From JACKDW01 sp964621785 (lineage in GTDB: Bacteria > Myxococcota_A > Polyangia > Nannocystales > Nannocystaceae), in assembly GCA_964621785.1 (NCBI GenBank), contig CAZUPD010000003.1:1-64000 (forward strand): 64,000 nucleotides of DNA, in the 5' to 3' direction. Numbering within the stretch: position 1 is the first letter of the stretch; every line of letters begins with the position of its first letter. Positions 52,187-60,142 of the stretch are shown here, piece after piece. The translations under genes were made by a program, and so were the position numbers. The notes below the pieces were generated by a model. It was not told the origin of the DNA and ran no database searches. It was given only the letters and a program-made list of their open reading frames with translations.

Positions 52187-52246
52187 CCGGCCCAGACACG
52201 AATGTCTGGTCTTCCCGCTCCGGGTGATTGACCCCTCGGCGCGATA

Positions 52247-52271
52247 GTAAAATGTTGACTTAATATCAACA
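52247..52271 (-). terminator. Minus-strand terminator of the roadblock gene
   Basis: On the minus strand TGTTGA and TCAACA pair around a 7-base loop and are followed by TTTTA. It lies about 50 bp past the stop of the roadblock gene. An operator is the alternative, since the palindrome is AT-rich. Confidence 0.5.
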
Positions 52272-52321
52272 GTTAGCGGGGGCGCTGACCGGTCTTCGTG
52301 TGTCGAGGAATCCGCGGGCTC

Positions 52322-52687
52322 CTACACGGTGAGATCTTTTTCGAGGGATTGAAGCTTGCGCCGCGCCATCGCAAGGTTGCCGATCGAGCGGTCGATCACG
52401 ATGTAGAAGAAGATCCCAGGCGCGTGTTGAACGGGTCGAAGAAGATGGTACGCGCGGCCGAGGGTCACCAACACGTCCTCGATCGTATCGCTGAGGCGAA
52501 GGGCTGTCATTGTCTTGCGCAGCGCCTTGAGGATTTCGGAGTTGCCAGCAGCGGCGATTTCGAGGTCGAGCGAGGCCGTCCCACCGGCGGTAGCGAGGAC
52601 CATGCCACTTTCACTGTCGACAATCATGGCACCGAGAGCTCCTGTGATTTCGAGTGCGCTTTGAACCTGTGCTTGTTCGTTTCCCAT
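52322..52687 (-). CDS. Roadblock/LC7-domain protein
   Basis: The product of about 121 residues starts at the ATG at 52687 (MGNEQAQVQ). It shows the roadblock/LC7 fold: GALGAMIVDSESGMVLATAGG in the first beta-hairpin, then a helix (EILKALRKTMTAL), then EDVLVTLGRAYHLLRPV and FFYIVIDRSIGNLAMARRKL. These small proteins bind Ras-like or MglA-type GTPases. Myxobacteria use them in polarity and gliding control (MglB, RomX families). No GTPase gene is adjacent, so its partner is encoded elsewhere. Confidence 0.88.
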   Translation of the reverse strand: MGNEQAQVQSALEITGALGAMIVDSESGMVLATAGGTASLDLEIAAAGNSEILKALRKTMTALRLSDTIEDVLVTLGRAYHLLRPVQHAPGIFFYIVIDRSIGNLAMARRKLQSLEKDLTV

Positions 52688-52861
52688 GTTGCTCGTTCCT
52701 AGGCAATTCGTTGCAGGATCACGCATGTTGATCCGAGGGCAACCTACGGCTCACCGAGGCAAAGGGGCAAATGCAATCCCGCGGGAGAACGACCGAAGCA
52801 TTTTCGCACTCATTTGTTCGAGAATGGATTGACGCCCGGATATCGGGTCACAATGACCCGG

Positions 52862-53758
52862 CTACGGTTTCGGATTCGGTGGCATCGGGTCAGAAGGACC
52901 CGGACTGTCAGCAGCTTCGGGGAGGTCCTCATGGCAGCGTTGAAACGTACGGCGAAAGGCCGCGGGCGTGGTCCCGTAGGATTTGCGAAACTGGCGAATG
53001 AAATGCGTCGGGTCTTGCCACCCCACCTGCACGGCGATCTCGGCAATGCTGGCATCGGTGTGGACGAGACGGGCGGCTGCTTGGGCGACCCGGGCGGCGG
53101 CGATCCATGCTCCCACACTGTGACCCGTCGCCTTTTTGATGGTGGCAGCCACATGTGCGGGGGAGCGACCAACGACCCGTGCCACGTCCTTGAGTGAAAT
53201 CGGTGTCAACGCCCGCTGCTGGACAAACGCCAATGCGTCGGCGACAAAGGTCGTGGCGTCGAGCGTGGTTTTACCAGGTGGGTCGACCGGTTGGGCCCGA
53301 TGAACCTCCGCCAAGATGAGGTGGAGGATGCTCTGGAGCAGCACAGGAGTCTCTGGTGTCGAGCTTGCCTGCTCCCGTCGCAACTCGCCAAACAGTGCGA
53401 GTAGCCGGCCGCGTCGCGCCTCGGGAATGACGACAACCGGGAGGGCACCGAGGCGAACACGGCGAAACACCTGCATCAACGGTTGGGTTTCGTCGAGCTC
53501 GAAACATGTTGCACAGAACCGAACGCCCCAGATATCGAGGTCGCGGCCATCGATCGGTTGATGTGGCGTCCCAGCCGGGAGGACGAGGATGGCACCTTTA
53601 CTCGCGGCCACTTCGCCACCTTGATCGAGACGGAGTTCACCTGCCGCGACGTAGTTGAGCGCATGGTCGGTCCGGGCGAGGGGAGGGTGGTGCGGAAGTC
53701 GTCGCAGTTGCTGGTTGCACACCTCGATCGAGCCGATCACATCCATGGGATAGCGCAA
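52862..53758 (-). CDS. AraC-family transcriptional regulator
   Basis: The product is 298 residues (or 294 from the ATG at 53746). The N-terminal cupin-like sensing domain contains HALNYVAAGELRLDQGG and LVLPAGTPHQP. The C-terminal AraC DNA-binding domain has both HTH units: ISLKDVARVVGRSPAHVAATIKKATG and, in the second, ASIAEIAVQVGWQDPTHFIRQFRKSYG(T)TPAAFRR. Ligand and targets are unknown. It is divergent from the methyltransferase gene at 53841, a common regulator-target arrangement. Confidence 0.92.
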   Translation of the reverse strand: MRYPMDVIGSIEVCNQQLRRLPHHPPLARTDHALNYVAAGELRLDQGGEVAASKGAILVLPAGTPHQPIDGRDLDIWGVRFCATCFELDETQPLMQVFRRVRLGALPVVVIPEARRGRLLALFGELRREQASSTPETPVLLQSILHLILAEVHRAQPVDPPGKTTLDATTFVADALAFVQQRALTPISLKDVARVVGRSPAHVAATIKKATGHSVGAWIAAARVAQAAARLVHTDASIAEIAVQVGWQDPTHFIRQFRKSYGTTPAAFRRTFQRCHEDLPEAADSPGPSDPMPPNPKP

Positions 53759-53840
53759 TCGGACGACGATCGAAAGATCGGCCGATCGAAGCCGTGATCG
53801 CGCTCTACGGCGGGCGTAGCCCTCTCCCTACACTCGCGTC

Positions 53841-54533
53841 ATGACCGACATGTTCGACGAGGAGCAAGCCCAAGCCTACGACCAACGCTTCGCCAAACTC
53901 GCGCCCCTGCGGGATGCGTATCACTTGGTGGCTCAACTCGCGCTGAGCGAGTTGCCCGACGATGCGCGGGTATTGGTTGTGGGTGCGGGCACCGGTGCAG
54001 AACTTTTGTACCTCGCCGATGCCTTTCCCCGGTGGCGGTTCACGGCGGTCGACCCCTCCGCACCGATGTTGGCGCGCTGCCGTGTGCGGTGTCGAGATGC
54101 GGGTGTCGCTGCGCGGTGCGAGTTTCACGAGGGCTACGTCGACAGTCTGCCGGCAACCGACTTCGACGGTGCGACCGCACTGTTGGTCTCCCACTTCCTG
54201 GTCGACCCGACGCAGCGCCGCGATTTTTTTCGCGAGATTGCCGGGCGCTTGCGTCCACATGCTCCTTTGGTCTCCTTCGACCTGGTGATGCCCACAGCCT
54301 ACAGCGAACCGTTACAGCAGTTGTGGCGGCGGGCGTGGTGTTTTGCCGGACACACGGCCGAGGCGGTGGACCAGATGCTGCAGACATTTGGCGAGCGGGT
54401 TGCTGTCGTAGCACCCTCCGAGCTCGCACAACTGATTGCCGAGGCGGGTTTTGAGCGCCCGGTCCTTTGCTACCAGGCGTTGCTGATGCACGGATTTGTC
54501 ACCCGTGCACTCGACCCGTCAGCCTCCGTCTAG
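53841..54533 (+). CDS. Class I SAM-dependent methyltransferase
   Basis: The 230-residue protein has the Rossmann methyltransferase motifs ARVLVVGAGTGAELLYLADAFP (motif I) and FTAVDPSAPML (acidic loop). The central FDGATALLVSHFLVDPTQRRDFF motif and a helical C-terminal half complete the fold. It may act on a small molecule, but the substrate is not inferable. It is controlled perhaps by the divergent AraC regulator. Confidence 0.87.
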   Translation: MTDMFDEEQAQAYDQRFAKLAPLRDAYHLVAQLALSELPDDARVLVVGAGTGAELLYLADAFPRWRFTAVDPSAPMLARCRVRCRDAGVAARCEFHEGYVDSLPATDFDGATALLVSHFLVDPTQRRDFFREIAGRLRPHAPLVSFDLVMPTAYSEPLQQLWRRAWCFAGHTAEAVDQMLQTFGERVAVVAPSELAQLIAEAGFERPVLCYQALLMHGFVTRALDPSASV

Positions 54534-54565
54534 ACGATTTGTACGTGTCATAGATGTATACGCAT

Positions 54566-55951
54566 TTAAATGGCGGTCTGATCATCGCTGTATCCGTAGC
54601 GTTCGAGCTTGCGATAGAGCGTTTTGCGACCGACACCGAGGATTTTTGCGGCCTTGGTCCGGTGTCCGCCGACCGCCTTGAGGACCCGCAGGATGTAGCG
54701 CTTTTCGACGGTTTCGAGGGGGACAAGTTCGTCGGGATTGTCCGAGAAAACGAGTACGTGTTGACTGCGGTAGGCCTGCACGCGTTCGGGGAGGTTGGCG
54801 ACCATGAGCGCTTCGTAGTCGGCGAGGGCGACCGCCTGTTGGATGCAGTTTTTGAGTTCGCGGACGTTGCCCGGCCAGGGATAGGAGAGCAGTCGGGCCG
54901 CAGCTTCGGGGGATAGACGGACGACCTGCTTGTCACTTTGGCGGGCGAACTCGGAGAGGTAAGCTTGGGCGAGTTGCAGGATGTCGTCGCCGCGGGTGCG
55001 CAGGGGCGGGGCCTCGATCTCAAACACGTTCAGGCGCCAGTAGAGGTCGTCGCGGAAGCATTCTTCTTCGACCGCCGATTCGAGGTCGCGATTGGTGGCA
55101 CAGATGATCCGGGCATCAAAGGGAACGTCGGCATCGCTGCCGACCGGCCGAACCGTGCCCTGCTCGAGGACCCGCAGCAGCGCTGGTTGCAGCTCGAGCG
55201 GGAGGGCGCCGATCTCGTCGAGGAACAGGGTCCCTCCCTGTGCGGTTAAGAACCGTCCTTTTCGCTGCCCCGCAGATGTATGAATGTCTTTTGAAACATG
55301 TCCAAACAGTTCGACTTCGAGTGTGTTGCGCGACATTGCGGCGAGGTTGACGGCGACAAACGGTTGGTCTGCCCGCGGGCTGTGGGCGTGGATCGCCCGG
55401 GCGACGACCTCCTTGCCGCTACCACGCTCCCCCCGGATCAAGACGGTCGCCGGCGTGGCTGCGGCCTGCATCACCCGTCGGCGGACAGCGGTGATCGCTG
55501 GACTGTGGCCGGTCAGTCCGCGGACGTGGCTCTGATCGATGTGTGAATGGAGGCGGCGGACTTCCTGTCGCAGTTCGTGATATGTACATGCACGATCGAC
55601 CACGCGCTGGAGTTCTTCGAGCTCAAACGGTTTGCTGATAAAGTCGTAGGCCCCGACCCGCAGCGCCGCAGTGGCCGTTTTGAGGGAACCAAAAGCTGTG
55701 ATCACAATGACGGCGATTCCCGGGTAGCCCTCCAAGATGCGCTGGCAAAACTCGATCCCGTTCATGCCCGGCATGTTGAGGTCGGTGATCACCACGCTGT
55801 AGACCTCCGAGGCGAGTGCGGTCAGGCCCAAGGCGGCGCCTGTGCGAAAGTCGGTCGGGTAGTGCTCGCCGAGGTGCTCGACCAGCAGCTCGCACATCGC
55901 TACGTCGTCGTCGATGACGAGGATTCGGGTGGGGGACACGGGGCAAAGCAT
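54566..55951 (-). CDS. NtrC-family response regulator lacking the GAFTGA motif
   Basis: The 461-residue product starts at the ATG at 55951. The receiver domain has Asp57 (VVITDLNMPG) and Lys107. The AAA+ domain has a Walker A of RGERGSGKE (around 173-181) and a Walker B of TLFLDEIG (about 241-248). The C-terminal Fis-type HTH reads KAAKILGVGRKTLYRKLERYG. The L1 loop that should read GAFTGA and contact sigma-54 instead reads KDIHTSA at about 221-227. The protein therefore probably does not activate sigma-54 in the normal way. Its start overlaps the histidine kinase gene by 52 nt, so both proteins form a coupled two-component pair. Confidence 0.87.
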   Translation of the reverse strand: MLCPVSPTRILVIDDDVAMCELLVEHLGEHYPTDFRTGAALGLTALASEVYSVVITDLNMPGMNGIEFCQRILEGYPGIAVIVITAFGSLKTATAALRVGAYDFISKPFELEELQRVVDRACTYHELRQEVRRLHSHIDQSHVRGLTGHSPAITAVRRRVMQAAATPATVLIRGERGSGKEVVARAIHAHSPRADQPFVAVNLAAMSRNTLEVELFGHVSKDIHTSAGQRKGRFLTAQGGTLFLDEIGALPLELQPALLRVLEQGTVRPVGSDADVPFDARIICATNRDLESAVEEECFRDDLYWRLNVFEIEAPPLRTRGDDILQLAQAYLSEFARQSDKQVVRLSPEAAARLLSYPWPGNVRELKNCIQQAVALADYEALMVANLPERVQAYRSQHVLVFSDNPDELVPLETVEKRYILRVLKAVGGHRTKAAKILGVGRKTLYRKLERYGYSDDQTAI

Positions 55952-57414
55952 AGGCGAAATTCGCTGCCCGCCTGCGGTCGGCTGTCGACTTCGATCCAAC
56001 CGCCGTTGTCGCGGACGATGTCATGGGCAATGGCGAGGCCGAGGCCGGTCCCGGCACCGGGCTCGCGGGTCGTAAAAAACGGTTCAAAGATATGTTGAAG
56101 GTGATGGGGATCGATGCCGTCGCCGCGGTCGACCACGCTGATACACACTGCAGTGGCGGGGCGGGTATCGGCGAGCAGAGCGAATGTCGCCGGTCGAGGG
56201 CCCTCGTCGGAGGGCCGGACCACTCGGGCCGCAAGGGTCACCGTTTGCCCGGCAGTCGATGCGTGGACGGCATTGATCGCGAGGTTGACGAGGGCTTGGA
56301 CCAGCTGGATGCGGTTGACCGACACACACAGCACACTTTCCGGGACGATGGTGTCGAGTGTGACGTGTTGTTCGCTGGCGATCGGACGCACGAGTGCATC
56401 GGTGTCGCGCAGCAAGTGGGCGACGTTTGTCGGCACCTGTTTGGGCTCGCTGTGGCGCGAGAAGTCGAGCAGTCGGCGGACGGCCTCGGTGATGTGCTCG
56501 GCCTGCTCGACGACGATGGCGGCGTTTTGCCGGATGGCTGCTCCCTGCACCTGTCCGCGTGCGATGCGTCTGGCCCGGGCGAGCAGGACGTTCAGCGGCG
56601 TGCCGAGTTCGTGGGCCACGCGTGCACCGAGGGTGCCGACGGTGGCGAGTCGGTCGGCATGGCGCAGTTGTTGGAGCGTGCGCCGACGTTCGGCCGCCTC
56701 CTGTTCGGCGCGGGCTTGCGAGCTGTGGAGCACGGATGCCATCCGGTTCATCGCCCGCCCGAGTTGGTCGATCTCATCTCTTCCATGTACATGCACTGCA
56801 TTTGCAAACTCACCCCGGCCGACTGCCCTCGCCATCCGCACGAGTTTTTCGACCCGCCGTCCGACAAACCAAAATCCGAGTCCGATGGCCAGGACCGCAG
56901 AGCACAGGCCGATCAACAGGACATTGATCAGCAGCTCGTTGTATGTACGCTCAATAAATGCGTCGCGTTCGTCGAGTGTCGCCATCAACTCGAGCGCGAC
57001 GGTGCGGTTTTCCAGGGTCAGCGGCACATAGGTGTACATCCGCTCGGGACGGGTGGGTGACGGCCAGCTGCGGGTGAGTTCGGTACCGTCGGCGAGTGCC
57101 GGCCAGACATCGGCATCGATCAGCGACGCAGCTGCAAACTGCATTTGCTGTTCCCGGGGTGCGACTAGACGCAGGCGGATCTGTTCCTCACTGGCATTGG
57201 CTTCGGCCATCAACGCGTGGACCTGTGGCAGGCCACCGGATGCCCATGCCGATTCGATCGCCGGACGCAACGTCCGTCCGATGAGCAGCTCGTCGCGCAC
57301 AAGCCCAGAGTCGAGGAGCGTCAGTTCGCGGTCGAGCCGAACCTCGGCATGTCCCACCAACACGACGAGGCTCCAAATGGTCGCGGCATAGGTGATTTTG
57401 AGTGCGACTCGCAT
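55900..57414 (-). CDS. Sensor histidine kinase
   Basis: The 504-residue protein has one TM segment near the N-terminus (about 8-22) and a second at 161-183 bracketing a periplasmic sensor region. A HAMP domain (GRRVEKLVRMARAVGRGEF) follows. The phosphoacceptor region ARVAHELGTPLN contains His268. The ATP-binding domain has LVNLAINAVHAS (N box), VVDRGDGIDPHH (G1), HIFEPFFTTREPGAGTGLGLAIAHDIV (F/G2). The stop overlaps the regulator by 52 nt. It likely senses a periplasmic or membrane signal for the molybdoenzyme-SulP array upstream. Confidence 0.92.
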   Translation of the reverse strand: MRVALKITYAATIWSLVVLVGHAEVRLDRELTLLDSGLVRDELLIGRTLRPAIESAWASGGLPQVHALMAEANASEEQIRLRLVAPREQQMQFAAASLIDADVWPALADGTELTRSWPSPTRPERMYTYVPLTLENRTVALELMATLDERDAFIERTYNELLINVLLIGLCSAVLAIGLGFWFVGRRVEKLVRMARAVGRGEFANAVHVHGRDEIDQLGRAMNRMASVLHSSQARAEQEAAERRRTLQQLRHADRLATVGTLGARVAHELGTPLNVLLARARRIARGQVQGAAIRQNAAIVVEQAEHITEAVRRLLDFSRHSEPKQVPTNVAHLLRDTDALVRPIASEQHVTLDTIVPESVLCVSVNRIQLVQALVNLAINAVHASTAGQTVTLAARVVRPSDEGPRPATFALLADTRPATAVCISVVDRGDGIDPHHLQHIFEPFFTTREPGAGTGLGLAIAHDIVRDNGGWIEVDSRPQAGSEFRLCFAPCPPPESSSSTTT

Positions 57415-57548
57415 GCGGTCGGGCCATTGTTGCCACAGCTGGCGCTGGGCGGTAAAGCGCGAACCCTGCTCCCATTGCCGAGCCGATACGTCGATGAGGA
57501 TACGGTGGATGCTGCGTTTGTGGATGTACGCATCCGTGACGTTTGTAA

Positions 57549-59147
57549 TTACAAATCATCCACGTAGTCGGCGAGGATTCGCGCCACCAACCGCTTGGCA
57601 TGGGGCGGGACCCGAACGATCGCAATGTTTGTGACCGTCACACTTTCGAACAACTGGCGCAGCGCGAGAACCCCGGTGAGGTCGATACGGCCGACGGCAT
57701 GAAGGTCCACAACGAGGCGCGCAACCTCGGGCTGGCCGGCAATTTCACGAGCCATCGCCTGCCGCAGTTTGGTGGCTGAAGCAAACCACACAACCCCACT
57801 CGGGGTCAGGGTGAGGGTGTGTCCGCACATGTTCGCAGCCACCTCGACCGCCTGTTCGCGCCAGGCATGGACTGCGACGGAGATCGCGATCCCGGCGATC
57901 ACAGCATATTCGATGTGGGGCGCAAAATACAATGTAAGTACAAATGTCGAATAGCCGATGAGCGCCTGGGCCGGTGACTGGCGCCACAGCAGGATCAGTG
58001 GCCCGGGCTTGAGCAATCCAAACACTGCCCCGACGACGATCGCCCCCAAGATCGCCCGCGGCAGGGTTGTCAGCAGGTCGCTGAGGGGTAAGAACAACAG
58101 CACCGTAAGTCCCGTGATCGCCCCGGCAGCGCGGGTTTTGGCCCCGGCGAGCCGGTTGAGGGCGCTGCGGGAAAACGACCCTCCGACCGGGAATCCGGCG
58201 GCCAATCCCGCGGTGATGTTGGCGACGCCTTGGCTGAGAAACTCGCGGTTGGGGTTCCACGGTTTGCCCGAGCGTTCGGAATAGGTTTGGGCGATCGCGG
58301 CGACTTCGGCAAATCCGACGACAGCGATCACCGTGCCGCCTAGCAACACATCACCGATCCGGTGCCACGGCAGATCGAGGGACAGCGGCGGCAGGACGGC
58401 CTGCGGGATCTCACCCAACACCGGACCTTGGTATTCGAACACCAAACTGAGGACGACCCCGCAGACGACAGCCACCAAGACGCCGGGAAACAGTGCATGT
58501 ACACGGCGGCCGCCGAGCATCAAGATCAGTGTGAGGGCCGTCAGTCCGAGGGCGGCGGGTTCCCACAACCCGGGGTCGGTGACTGCGGCGAGCGCCCGGG
58601 AGAGCACTCCCCCGTCGAGTTGTGTCGCCACCCCGAGGGCGGCTGGCAATTGGGAACACAGGATCAGCAACCCGGCGGCGGCGGTAAATCCCCGCATCAC
58701 CGGCTGACTCAAGAGATAGCTGATCACCCCGGCTTGGAGTGCGCCGATAAGTGTGCGGACAAGTCCGACGACGAGTGCGAGGAGGGCCGCGAGGGCGATG
58801 TATTCACCGCTTCCCGGGGTTGCGATCGTTGCCAATGCACCAAATGCCAACAGACTCGTGAGGGCCGTGGGTCCGGTCTGGATATACGGCGACGACGCGT
58901 AGATTGCGGCAAAAATGAGGGGGAGGGCCGAGGCGTAGAGTCCGTGGTGGGCCGGGAGTCCGGCGAGTTCGGCGTAGGCCATGCCCTGGGGGACCAGGAC
59001 CAGGGCCACCGAGAATCCGGCGATCAGATCGGGGATCCAAAACCGGCGTCCGCGTGTGGACTTCGCACCAGGTTCAGACGTGGACGGGGTGCGAGCACTC
59101 GATGTAGCATCATCTTTTTTTGTGCTCGCTGCGTCGGTTTGGCTCAT
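57549..59147 (-). CDS. SulP-family anion transporter with STAS domain
   Basis: The product of about 532 residues starts at the ATG at 59147, whose ATGA overlaps the TorD stop. It has about 10-12 TM segments with SulP signatures (DLIAGFSVALVLVPQGMAYAELAGLPAHHGLYA, GGSFSRSALNRLAGAKTR) and a C-terminal STAS domain (LVVDLHAVGRIDLTGVLALRQLF). SulP proteins move sulfate, bicarbonate or other anions. Cotranslation with a molybdoenzyme and TorD chaperone points to sulfate or a similar oxyanion, by context only. A TGTAATTACA motif overlaps the stop codon. Confidence 0.9.
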   Translation of the reverse strand: MSQTDAASTKKDDATSSARTPSTSEPGAKSTRGRRFWIPDLIAGFSVALVLVPQGMAYAELAGLPAHHGLYASALPLIFAAIYASSPYIQTGPTALTSLLAFGALATIATPGSGEYIALAALLALVVGLVRTLIGALQAGVISYLLSQPVMRGFTAAAGLLILCSQLPAALGVATQLDGGVLSRALAAVTDPGLWEPAALGLTALTLILMLGGRRVHALFPGVLVAVVCGVVLSLVFEYQGPVLGEIPQAVLPPLSLDLPWHRIGDVLLGGTVIAVVGFAEVAAIAQTYSERSGKPWNPNREFLSQGVANITAGLAAGFPVGGSFSRSALNRLAGAKTRAAGAITGLTVLLFLPLSDLLTTLPRAILGAIVVGAVFGLLKPGPLILLWRQSPAQALIGYSTFVLTLYFAPHIEYAVIAGIAISVAVHAWREQAVEVAANMCGHTLTLTPSGVVWFASATKLRQAMAREIAGQPEVARLVVDLHAVGRIDLTGVLALRQLFESVTVTNIAIVRVPPHAKRLVARILADYVDDL

Positions 59148-60142
59148 CCCGTGTCCTCGGTCAACCCGGCGGTTCGAATCCGTTGGAGCAACATCAGCGT
59201 TTGGCGAATTCGCGGGTGCCACGGGGAGTTTACAGCGACTTGATCACGGGCGTGGGTCCACAGGTGCGTCAAGTCGTCGAGGACCTGTGTGAGGCGGCCA
59301 AACCTCGCAGCCGAGCGCAGTAGGTTGCGCAACAGCACAGCACGCCCGCCAAACCCACAGGGGAGTTGCAGCCTCCTTGCGAGCCCGGTGAGGTCGTGGC
59401 GGGACAAAAACACGCCTGTCGCCAATGGGGTGAGTAAAAAGTCGGCGATATCCCCGATCCCGGTGGCAGGGTTGTCGAGGTCGAGCGTGGGGGCCCCGGC
59501 GAGGGGCTTGGGCGTTGTGTCTGGAAGGGTCGATAGACTTTCTCGATGCAGATGCAACAGCTCTGTGATCAGAGTTGCAAGGGCGGTGGCAAACGGACGC
59601 TGCACCCGCAAAACCGCGTGTCGCCACATCGGAACCCATAACAGAAGGCGGTCGATGAGTTGCAACTGCAACGTTTGTTGCCCCACGGACGGGATGGACA
59701 GATGGGCGAGGGCTCGCAGGCAGGTGGCGAGGTGCTCCGGCTCGTGGATGCCGGGATCAAATCCGGCGGCGGTGTACAGGTGCACGAGTTCCGGGCTGTG
59801 ACCGATCGTCATCGAAGCACGCAGGTACACACCCTCGTAGGGGACGACACAATAGCCAAACACGTGGTGATGATCGGCTTGGAGTGTTTCGAGCAGTGAC
59901 TGCTCGTGGTGTCCAGCCGCGGTTCCGTCGATCGCGGCAGCGAGTGAGTCGCTCGCGCGTGCATGCGCAAGGTTGTTGGCACTGGGCCCGTCGTCGAGGA
60001 TGTCCGACAAAAATGTATAGGCAAGACGATGGGCGTGCAGCAACTGTTCTCGGCTGAGTTTGTCGGTACCGAGCTGCTCGCGGTCGGATGGTGGGCCGAG
60101 CGGAGCTCGGTCGAGCTCCTCAGCCGCAACACGTGTGCTCAC
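59144..60142 (-). CDS. TorD/DmsD-family molybdoenzyme chaperone
   Basis: The 332-residue product begins at a GTG overlapping the oxidoreductase stop (GTGA). Its N-terminal helical domain (about 25-215) matches the TorD/DmsD fold with LAYTFLSDIL and VVPYEGVYL. The second half is similarly helical, so this looks like a longer TorD than the usual 200 residues, possibly with a duplicated or extra domain. TorD proteins load cofactor-bearing molybdoenzymes before export or assembly. The context fits this, though the neighbouring catalytic subunit has no Tat signal. Confidence 0.83.
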   Translation of the reverse strand: MSTRVAAEELDRAPLGPPSDREQLGTDKLSREQLLHAHRLAYTFLSDILDDGPSANNLAHARASDSLAAAIDGTAAGHHEQSLLETLQADHHHVFGYCVVPYEGVYLRASMTIGHSPELVHLYTAAGFDPGIHEPEHLATCLRALAHLSIPSVGQQTLQLQLIDRLLLWVPMWRHAVLRVQRPFATALATLITELLHLHRESLSTLPDTTPKPLAGAPTLDLDNPATGIGDIADFLLTPLATGVFLSRHDLTGLARRLQLPCGFGGRAVLLRNLLRSAARFGRLTQVLDDLTHLWTHARDQVAVNSPWHPRIRQTLMLLQRIRTAGLTEDTG

